Shown here in pieces: positions 45,228 to 54,506 of a DNA stretch of 64,000 nt. Under the pieces are notes generated by a model. It saw only the letters and a list, made by a program, of their open reading frames with translations. It made no database searches and was not told where the DNA came from. Within the stretch, counting starts at the first letter, position 1. Each line of letters begins with the position of its first letter. The stretch is from Tetragonia tetragonoides (taxonomy: Eukaryota > Streptophyta > Magnoliopsida > Caryophyllales > Aizoaceae): contig CM076154.1 in assembly GCA_038025085.1 (NCBI GenBank), forward strand, positions 22,268,501 to 22,332,500. Direction: 5' to 3'. The translations under genes were made by a program, and so were the position numbers.

Positions 45228-46792
45228 ATGGCAAGCTTTGATGTTAAATTTGATAAGTGGTTACAATCCATGACCCCCGAGGAGAGGATGAGACTTGTGC
45301 CTTTCCACTTGAATGTTCTGTTCCACTTGAAGCAAGTCCAAATCTTTTGGAACCTTCTTGAGGCCGTCGTTGAGTTTTGGGATGACAAATTTCAAGTCTT
45401 TCGATTCGGGTATAATGAATTATGCCCTCTACCCGAAGAATTCACTGCTATCCTTGGATTCCCTCATGATCAAGCTCCCGCTACACCATGGCTCGGGGCA
45501 AACCTTGAAGGATATTACAAGAGGTATCTTGGTCTATCACCAACTCAAGTCTCCTCGATTTCTAGGAGTGGTGAGTTGGACCTCAATGGTGTAATCGACA
45601 TATTTTTCCCCAAGGTAAGGGACAACCACGATGGGATAGGTGAGACGTATTATAAACGTGCTTTTATCTTATGTCTCTTGCATAAGTACTTGTTTGTTGG
45701 TGGAAATGGTAAAACTTGCATGCTTAGAATTATTGAAAAAATTCAAAACAATTTTACCCCTATGTCTCTTGTTCTTGGTGAAACTTTAATTTGCTTGGAC
45801 AACAAGAAACAAGATCCATCACCTGGCAGATGGACGGGAAGCCCTCTTCTCCTTTAAGTGACTGCTTGAATAAATTGCTTTGAATAATTTGATTTAAGAA
45901 AGTTTTAATCTTTAATGGATATCTAACTTTATGTGTTTTGCCTTGTTGTTTGTCTCTTCTTTTTTTGTAGATATGGTTCCTTGAGCATATGTGCTTCATT
46001 GAGAGGCCCACTAATGCGCTCAAATATCAACCAAAGCAGTTCCTCACCCGCCGGAGGCTTTATTATAAATCAACCATTGATCAATGGAGTGGGTACCTTA
46101 AAGCTTGTCCTTTTCTAAGATGGAATGTCAATTGGTGGGGCCTAAAATCCACAATCGGATGTAGCAAGGAAACAGGATATTACCAAGTCCTTGGCCTTCA
46201 TAACTTGACTTAAATATTTCCCAGCTGTATCATGCGACAATATGGAAAAGGCAAAATTATCCCACACAGGGATAGTATTGCTCATGCTACACGGGCTTTG
46301 ACAATTAGAATGGTGAGATCATGGGAGTGTGCATGGGATTGTCGCCCCAAGTGGACTATTCCTCATATCAAGGCCCCTACAGCCATATCTGCGGCCTATG
46401 AAGCTTGGATGGACTGTAAGACTGCGGAGGGTCGTGCATGCAGGAAATCCGAACAAGGCGATCTTAAGGCCCAATCGGTCAAAGCTAGCTTAAGGCTCTC
46501 GAACCCTAATGACCTTAAAGGGAAGGGTAAGAAAAAGGGAGTCAAGCATGTGAGAGGCGTCCTCAACCCGAAGGCCAAGAAATCTTTAGAAAAGATTACT
46601 ACCAAGCCGGAAACGGAGCCCCAAATTCGGGCCAATGATCATGAGGCCTCTTCAAGCATTCCTCTAATGGAGGTTGAAGAAGAAGAGCCTTTGGTTCGAG
46701 AGAGATGGGCTCCCAAGGAACGCGAGGCGGAAGGTCCAAAGGTGGATGAGCACATGGAGGATGCGGTCCCTACTACCGAAGCTACGGAGTAG
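45228..46792 (+). pseudogene. Antisense extra gene (aORF) of element G, DUF7745-like, with intron
   Basis: It lies between the 3'UTR and integrase of element G, on the opposite strand. It starts MASFDVKFDKWLQSM at 45228. Landmarks VFRFGYNELCPLPEEF, YYKRAFILCLLHKYLF, SLVLGETLICLD and GSPLLL match the element A copy. At 45858-45970 there is a 113-bp intron (AAGTGACTGC donor, TTTTTTTGTAG acceptor, phase 0) that the A copy lacks. The codon before it is TAA where A has CAA (Gln). After it IWFLEHMCFIERP continues, a second stop lies at 46210-46212, then IMRQYG, WTIPHIKAPTAI, a Lys-rich stretch and a Glu-rich end (stop 46790-46792). About 480 residues if read through. Role unknown. Confidence 0.7.
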
Positions 46793-47050
46793 TCTATTAA
46801 GGAAATACTCTTTTGGAGCATGTCTAGCTTAGGATTGCCTTTTATTTTGCTTTAAATTCAATAAGGTGATGTGCCCCCCTTTTTTGAGATTTTGATTTAA
46901 TTTTTGCTTAATATGTGGGAATTGCCAAGTCTTTGTAATGGACTTTATTATTATTTATGGAGACATGCTCATTTTTGTTTAATATTGCAACTTGGTGTTT
47001 ATTATATGCATATATTTTTAACAACTTTTGAACGCGAATATGATAAAGGG

Positions 47051-47105
47051 GTCGGGCCCCATTGAAATTGGGTTGTCCTACGTATCCTTTTAGGGTAATT
47101 AGGCC
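47051..47105 (-). other. Conserved post-pol block of element G
   Basis: Minus strand GGCCTAATTACC, GATACGTAGGACAACCC, GGGGCCCGACC, in the same place relative to integrase as 13727-13777. Confidence 0.6.
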
Positions 47106-47244
47106 GCTCGTAGTTCTTATTCGTTTTTTTTTTAACATTAAATCCTTTTTTTTTTTTGGGATTAGGTAGCCTTGTATGGGCCTCTCGAAAGTGCTATATT
47201 GGGTTTCTTTGCCTAAGCATAGAACCTCTTTAGTTGATCCATGT

Positions 47245-48089
47245 TTATCCATTAACTAACTCAATCCCGTCCAAGTCTGTCAATCTTGCTGCGCCACCCG
47301 CTAAGATCTTTGTAATAATAAACGGGCATGACCAGTTGGGTCGAAATTTGCCTCTTGGGTCAGTGACATTGGCCCTTGCCTCTTTAAGTACTAGATCTCC
47401 AACTTTGAGGTCTCTCATTTTTAGCCTTTCGTTAAAATGCTTTGTTAGTCTCCTTTGATAGATTCTTGCGTAATGCAAAGCCTGTAACCTTTTTTCATCC
47501 AGTAAGACTAATTGGTCATAGCGGGCTTGGACCCAATCCACTTCTAGAATTTTCTTTCCAAGACGATCCGTAGAGATGGGACCTCTAACTCAATTGACAA
47601 TACGACTTCCATTCCGTAGACCAGGGAGTATGGTGTTGCTCCCGTCGATGCGCGGACCGACGTTTTGTTGCCCCAAAGTGCGAATGGCAACTTGTTAGGC
47701 CAATCATAATAATTTTCGGACATTCTTTCAATGATTTTCTTAATATTTTTGTTAGCTGTTTTTGTTGCGCCATTCGTTTGTGGTCTGTAGGGAGACGACT
47801 TTCTATGCTGGATCTTGAACTGGTTTAAGAGCTCAATTACCTCTTTCATGAAGTGTGACCCATTATCACTAATGATTTCTTGGGGAACCCCGTATCTTGC
47901 TATTATATTATTATTGATGAATTTAACCACATGTTTGGCTTTGAGCTTTGCATATGATTACGCTTCGACCCATTTGGAGAAGTAGTCGATTGCTACTAAG
48001 ATATATCCATGGCCTCCTTTTCCCGTCGGGGTTATCTTGCCAATGATGTCTATTCCCCAAGCTGAGAAAGGCCAAGGTGAGGTGAAAGT
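47245..48089 (-). pseudogene. Element G integrase
   Basis: Reading left from 48089: AWGIDIIGKITPTGKGG, FINNNIIARYGVPQ, ISDNGSHF, SSPYRPQTNGATKTANKN, WGNKTSVRASTGATPYSLVYGME, then a stop near 47545 and the C-terminal part (WVQARYDQL, GDLVLKEARANVTDPRGKF, PNWSCPFIITKILAGG, end 47245). The two catalytic Asp are present, but the Glu of NGAVEAANKN is Lys (NGATKTANKN, near 47762), so the enzyme would be inactive. Element H enters at 48090 and removes the finger; the rest of G pol is not in the window. Confidence 0.8.
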
Positions 48090-49917
48090 TGTAAGAACTC
48101 TCGCCCTTCGACGCTTAATTGAAATATTTAGTTGGAATTAATAGTTCTTAAATAACACGTCATATGCAATTTGATTAATTGTGCTAGGGGATATAATAAG
48201 CAAATAGTGAAGTCGCCGCCAATTTTTAAGGAAACAATTGGAAACCAACAAAAGTGCACCAAATTCCTATTGGGATTTGACTAATACCCTAAAGGGGCCA
48301 AAGATTGAGTTCGGGGGTGTGGGTACGAAAAAGATAAAACGAATCCTATCTAAATCTCTCGAATTAACGACCTCTATTAACTAGGGGCCAAATATTGAGT
48401 TCGGGGGTGTTGATTCATAGTTCATATCGCAAGGTTCCAAACAAATCCGGTTCCAAGATCCTAAATTAACTAGGTGGGTTGAACAAACCAAATTAATTAA
48501 GTGATCGCTTTGCACATATTACCCAATTGCATGCATTAATTAACAAGCATAAACCAAACCAAAAATAAGATAAAGGAAATAATTCTCCACCTTACCTTTC
48601 GTGCTAAACACGCCAAATTGCATATACACATCAATGAGATTGTTAGCAACTTCAATGGAAGTAAAATAAGAAATGTAAAAGAAAATAATAAAAATATGCA
48701 AATATGCAATCTAGGGCTGATTACATGCAAAAACCCTAATTATATGCTAACATGTTAATTTATTATGCTTATCATGCAAAGATGCAATATTTATACTAAC
48801 CATGCATTAAACTAATTGAAAAATGCAAATCAATCATCTAGACATAAATATGATTAATAACAAAACTAAAACACTCAAAACATGATATACAAATCAACCA
48901 TAATCATAATCAAAGTAAAACATGATTTGAAAAAGACTTTGAATGTTTTAGAAAATTACCCTCAGGTTAACCTTTTGTTGCACTAGAATTGAATGTCAAT
49001 TGCTCTTGTATTTTATTTTCTCTTGTGTATGGAGTTGCTCTTGAATGAGGCTTGATGAATGTTTGAATGATTTGATTAAGGTTGCATGGGACAAAGGAGA
49101 GAGAGAGAGAGAGATTAGGGTTCTCTTGAGTTAATGGGTGAAAATCCCATAATAATGACTATTGGCCCCGAAAAATGGAGTTTAGAGGGGTATTTTTAGG
49201 TATTGGACAGAAAAGGAGGTCAAATTAGGGTTCTCGGGCCAAAAATGGTGTCCAGCGGCCCCGATAGTGCCGCATGAGCTCTCGCAGCACGCCGCTGGGG
49301 CCGGCGGCCTGTTTCACGTCCTTCGCTCCCACGAAAATGCCGCTGGAGCGCTCGTTTGAGCTCCGATTGGCCTGATTCTTAGTTCTTTTGTTTTTTATTC
49401 AAAGGGATTTCTTTTGACATATTGTGGGCTCAAATATCACAAGTATCCTATGAGTTATGGCTCAAAAACTAGAGAAGTGTCTGTTTCAGCGCATTAAACA
49501 ATGATCAGATCATATCTTTGTCGTTTCTAATGGGATTTTGGCCCATAATAAATCATTAGAAAGATAATTCAAAGGGGAATACAAGTATAGTGGGATTATA
49601 CTCCAATTAATCCTTGCATGGCTAAACATTAGTCTTGAACCGTGATATGCGGGTATGAGAACATCGTTTTTAGCTCATAGCTTCATTAAATCATAATTTT
49701 TGACTTCGGTGTCCGATTGGGACAAATGAGTTGGAGTTGAAAAGATTATGAAAAGGGCTATTAGTGGATAAGGAAATTAATTATATCCTGAGTGAGGATG
49801 GATAAAGGGTTTGAAATGAGCATAAATACTTCGAGCATTGATATTCGTTTCTTTAACATGATTATAGGTTATCATCATTGGGCGCTACGCCAGGGGGGAC
49901 ACATTTGGGTGTCTATA
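48090..49917 (-). mobile_element. 3' LTR of element H (family 2)
   Basis: On the minus strand from TATAGACACCC (49917, an altered TGTAGACACCC) to GAGTTCTTACA (48090), 1828 bp. A GCCCAATGATGATAACC block is at 49868-49884, the AGCGGC/GCCGCT block at 49252-49350 and TATA-like CCTAAAAATACC near 49195. A short direct repeat (GGGGCCAAAGATTGAGTTCG against GGGGCCAAATATTGAGTTCG) lies at 48294 and 48385. A PPT (minus TCGACCAAAGTGGGTGCTTC) abuts it at 49918-49937. Confidence 0.85.
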
Positions 49918-50099
49918 GAAGCACCCACTTTGGTCGAGATTTGGAAAACCGACGGTCAAACTATCTGCCAAAAATGCTTGCAATGCTTTGAAAATGCTTT
50001 ATGTTAGAAAAAGATGCGATAAATTAAAAGTAAATCCTGACCGCCGTGGTCAGGGTTACCTACTTCGCGAAGCAGACGTTGTGCTATTTGCGATAGTCC

Positions 50100-50290
50100 A
50101 GGCGTCAAAGAGCTTTGATTCACTCTTGTGCCTTACTTTGCAGACTTGGTGCTAATTGTAATAGCCCATCATCGGAGAGCTTTGCGTCGCTCCCGTGAAT
50201 TGTTTTGCTTTGCAGACGTGGTGCTAATTGTAGTAGCCCATCGTCGAAGAGCTTTGCGTCACTCTCGTGCCCTGTTTTGCTTTGCTGAAA
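50100..50290. repeat. Diverged tandem repeats, about 70 bp, element H 3'UTR
   Basis: Two to three units of TTTGCAGACGTGGTGCTAAT, TAGCCCATCGTCG, AGAGCTTTGCGTC. They are related to the 66-bp repeats of element G at 43310-43510. Confidence 0.7.
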
Positions 50291-50365
50291 TAATGCTTGT
50301 GCTTTGCATTGTAACCTGTATGTTAGTTCAATCAAATAGGAAGACATAGAGAGTATGAGGATGCT

Positions 50366-50700
50366 ATGGAACAGACTCTAAGGACGGACGATGCTCAATG
50401 CGATGGGACGGACGATGCTCAATGCGATGGGACGGACGTTGCTCAATGCAACGGGACGGACCCAAAAGGACGGACCTTGCTCAATACTACGGGACGGACC
50501 CTAAGGACGGAGCTTGCTCAATGCAACGGGTTGGACCCAAAAGGACGAACCTTGCTCAATGCAACGAGACGGACCCAAAAGGACGAACCTTGCTAAATGC
50601 GACGGGACGGACCCAAAAGGACAGACCTTACTCAATGCAGTGGGACGGACCCAAAAGGACGGACCTTGCTCAATGCATCGGGACGGACCCAAAAGCAATA
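50366..50700. repeat. Tandem array of a 38-bp GGACGGACCC repeat, element H 3'UTR
   Basis: About nine units of GGGACGGACCCAAAAGGACG followed by GACCTTGCTCAATGCAAC, with some shortened first units. Open frames on both strands here are repeat by-products. The array is internal to H between the PPT-proximal repeats and the hAT MITE. Confidence 0.9.
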
Positions 50701-51286
50701 TTAGAGAACGGACTCCAAATAAAGACAGAGATTTAAGCGCATTCAATGCTATATGTGTGTGTGCTATGCATGTGCCTCGGAGGCAAAAAGTGCTTAGTGT
50801 GTGCAAATGAGTGACATGACACTCAAAGTGTACAAATGCAATGCAAACTAGGCTTATAGCTACATGCGAACTATTAATGAATAATGATGCATGTGACTGA
50901 ATAGTTACGACATATATGCGATGCTTAGAAGACTGGACTCAAAGGGATGAACAAGAGATTTCATTTTATTTGCAAAAGGATTTTTATTTCCAAAAGTGTC
51001 CCTCTTAAGATATGGAATGAATGCATGATTGGTGCCTCTGAGGCAAGGTTAAAGCCCCCAGTTTGCTGGGTGGACCGTAAAGCGAGCAAGCTTATGCGGG
51101 TGGGATTTTGAGTATTCAAACATCTTTCGCCAATAATAGGAGGAATCGAAGCCCCCAGTACGCATAAAGTGATCACATGAGGAAATCCATGAATATGCCA
51201 TGAGTGATGGATGCTTAGTTGGAGTTATTGATCCAAGAAAGATGGCTACGGAAGCCACAAACTATGAGTAGAGAGTTGATGTAAAG

Positions 51287-51846
51287 TAGGGATGTGAATG
51301 GATCGGATTCGGATCGGGTGGAGCATTATCCGCTCCATCCGCGAAATCCATTTAATCAATCCGCTCCATCCGTCATCCGCAAACCATCCAATCCATATCC
51401 AATCCGTCCGTCATCCGCGGATTAGTGGATGGATCGGGTGCTTAACGGTTTATGGACTAAAAAGAATAAATAGACCAAACTATAATAAAACGGTTAGTAG
51501 TCAAACAAAACTTCAACTCATATACGATTGTTTTACCTTGTAACAATAAAAATAACACAATTTAATTTAAATAATAGCAATACAAATTAGAAAACAAGTA
51601 AAATTAAACAAAAATGTAAATATAACATAGGTTTGATATCCCTCCTCTTACACTTTTATATCTAAACGGGTGATGGGTGGATTCGCGGATCGGGTTAGCA
51701 GATGAAAAATCTCATCCATCATCCGCTCCATCCGCCATCCGATCCATCCGTCATCCGCTCCATTATCCATTTAATCGGGTTTTAATCCATATATTTGGTT
51801 CGGGTGGAGCGGGTATCCGCGGATCATGAATCCATTTATATCCCTA
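51287..51846. mobile_element. hAT-type non-autonomous element in element H
   Basis: Terminal inverted repeats TAGGGATGTGAATGG and CCATTTATATCCCTA, with the 8-bp duplication ATGTAAAG at 51279-51286 and 51847-51854. Inside are many copies of ATCCGCTCCATCCG and GGATCGGGT in both orientations near both ends. 560 bp, no transposase. Confidence 0.9.
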
Positions 51847-52127
51847 ATGTAAAGTGGAGAATTCCAAGGTAGAGATGTGAGATTATGAAAGAACTAGGTT
51901 TGATGCAAAAAACAGAAAAATATTGGGAGATTGCGTGAGATAGGGAGCGATGCGGGGGAGCAAATTTGAATCCAAGTCTTAGGCTCCAAAAGGGGTAAAA
52001 TCACGGAAATTTGAAAACCTTAAAATTTTGAGTTGCCATTAATGAAGTGATATTATTGAGTTAGAACCTTTAGTGAATCCCATGTATAAATGCAAATGGG
52101 TCATGATAATGAGAAATATTAGAGTGC

Positions 52128-52175
52128 AGTCGGGCCTCGAAAAGGTTACCTACGAATCCATAGAGGAATCAGGCC
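52128..52175 (-). other. Conserved post-pol block of element H
   Basis: Minus strand GGCCTGATTCC, GATTCGTAGGTAACC, GAGGCCCGACTG, the same block as 13727-13777, although H has no pol. Confidence 0.55.
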
Positions 52176-53216
52176 AAAACGTAGTTCGAGGACCTTTGCT
52201 TTTTAGTGCCCTAACATTTGCTTGGATCATTGTCTTGGATGATCGATCCAGCGAGCAGCTTGCCATTTTTCCCTAAGTCACTGAATGATTAGACTTAGCG
52301 GGCTTTTAGAATGATTATGCCCTAACTTTTGCCTAGGCCGTCCATTCGGGTTTTCAACCTAGCAGGCTCTTGTTTTAATTTTTTTTTGTATATGGTGCAC
52401 ACACATCTTTTAAGATTCATATCTCTAAGAGGTATTTTGGGTTGTAATGTCACGCCAAGGTTCGGGTTGCCAAAAAATGGATAACAAGGATCAAATTCCC
52501 ATAAAACGCCCAAGTGTGCTAGGTGTCACTTGATGTTTCGAGGTGAGGAAACACTCTTGATTTTTGGTGCTCTCTTGATGCATTTTGGAACTTCTTTTCT
52601 CTTCTTTTTTTTTGTGTTTTAGACAATTGTTTTTTTGTTTTTTTGTTAGAACTCTTTTTGGAGTTTCTCACACCTCTCTTGAGATTTTGGGTGACACTTA
52701 GAAATTGTTGCACACTTTCCATGCTCCGGGTTAGGATAATGTGGTTCAAGAAAGAATACGGCTAGTGTTTGATGGCTCAAGTGAGCTCCAAGTGGTAATT
52801 TGCATTGTGGGTGAAATATAATAATGAAGGGTGACAAATGAATGTCTCATGTCCTCGGTATGATTTACAGGATGTGTGTCCCTTTTTTCTTGTATTCTTT
52901 TCTTGTTTTTCTTTTAATTTTTTTTTTTGTCCTCTTCTCAATAGTTAAGGCCCTTGCATTGATTAAGTTTGGCAACTCAGATTCATCATTGGATTTGCAA
53001 TTAAGAGAAATTCCATGAATAAAGAAAGAAACAAATTCAGGCTTATTTTATGCAATCAGAAGAAAGCAATACAATGCTTTAAGGGAAATTCTAAGACAAG
53101 ACTTGGACTCGACAAAGAAAGAAAGGGAAAGGGAATTCTCCAACTAGACTATGACTCTATGGTATTTGAGCTTGGGCTTATCGATTAGGCCAGGCGTCCA
53201 ATTCAAACTCTTGGGT
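52176..53216 (-). other. Element H between gag and post-pol block; pol missing
   Basis: About 1 kb without any protease, RT, RNase H or integrase motif on either strand; T-rich stretches only. In a complete Tat element 4-5 kb of pro-pol would lie here. Confidence 0.55.
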
Positions 53217-54341
53217 TCATGGTGCAGGGATGGCCTCATCGTCGATCAAATCTTGGATCTCCCACTTCAAGTGCATGCATTCTTCAGTCATATGACCGTT
53301 TCCTTGATGGTACTTGCAGTAGGCATTAGGATTGCAATTCTTGCCTCTCTTATTGGGCTCTAGGTCCGGTGTGGGACCGATTGCCGAAATATAGTCTTCT
53401 TCGAGAAGTTTGTCGAATGCTTCATCTTGTGTCATGCTAAGAGGTGTGTATACTCTTTTTTGCCTACTTACAATGACATTGACTTTATTTTCTTGATTGA
53501 ATGAGCCTCCATTATTAGAGTCATGCTTTTCTTGCTTGTTGCTTAATTGGGTAAGGTGATCATCTTCAATGGCCATACCAACCTCAACTAGTTGGGCATA
53601 AGTAGTGAGCGGCTGGAATTTCATGTGCTCACTATACTCGGATGTCAAGTTGTGGACAAGCATTATTCTAATTTGATCCCTTTCAGATGGGCGATCAATC
53701 ATTTTGGCGACCTTGGTCCTCCATCTTCTCACGGAGTTGGTGAATCCTTTTTCATCACCTTGCTTGGTTATCTCTAGCTCTCTCAACGTCATGGGAGGCA
53801 AGATATTGTCAGCGTATCTCTCTAGAAATAAGGTGGGTAAGTCTTCCAACTTTTGGATTTTTTAAGATGGCAACTTGAAAAATCAGGCCCTAACAGCAGG
53901 GTCAAAGGTTTGGGTAAAAAGGTGAACGTACAGATCATATTCAATCCCTCTAAGGCCCAATGCAATAGTAAAAGCTCTAATATGATCTTGTGGATCGATT
54001 GTTCCTTTGAAGATGGGTACTTCGGGCATGGAGAACTTGGTGGGCAATATTCCCTTGATGTGGGGAGAAAAGCCTTCAGAATTGACTATCATGTCATTAA
54101 AGATGCGACTCTTACACAAGATGGACTCAAGCCTATTTAGCTTAGCTTGGAGCTCTTGGACCTCTTTAGTGGGAGGTTTGGGCTTATCATCATTCGGAAT
54201 TGGCTCTTCAGGATCCTTAGTGTGAGGATCGAGCCTAGCAATCTTAGCCTCAAATTGAACGAATCTAGCATTCAAGGCATTCATTTGGGTCAAAAGTTCC
54301 TCCATCACTTGGGCTTGGGTCATTTCGGTATCTCCAGACAT
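53217..54341 (-). pseudogene. Element H gag
   Basis: It starts MSGDTEMTQAQVMEELL at 54341. A coiled coil (KEVQELQAKLNRLES) is followed by the capsid core start (VPIFKGTIDPQDHIRAF). A stop and short loss lie near 53850-53885, then FLERYADNILPPMTL, the gag core end (GFTNSVRRWRTKV) and a CX2HX4HX4C knuckle (CKYHQGNGHMTEEC, near 53300) with HLKWEIQDLIDDEA after it. The family makes the virus-like particle and binds RNA. The frame ends at 53217 without passing into protease. Upstream, between 54342 and LTR F at 54507, is leader sequence; the 5' LTR of H is outside the window or lost. Confidence 0.8.
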
Positions 54342-54506
54342 ATTGGGCTTCGGTACCTTCGAGTAAACTTGGGCTTTCCAATCCTGAATGTAATTCTCAA
54401 CTTAGCAAGGGACACTAGAGATGAAATTTTAAAAAAGGGCTTTTTAGGGAAAGACATACTCTTATAGAGAGTCCAAAGATGAGAACTATATAAGCAAGAT
54501 TGACAT

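Noticed and set aside
23640..50700. CRISPR-like arrays
   Set aside because: The repeats are tandem and diverged without unique spacers of constant size, and lie in plant retrotransposon 3'UTRs.
50366..50810. Possible repeat protein in the GGACGGACCC array
   Set aside because: Several frames are open at once with no conserved start or domain; a DNA tandem repeat explains it.
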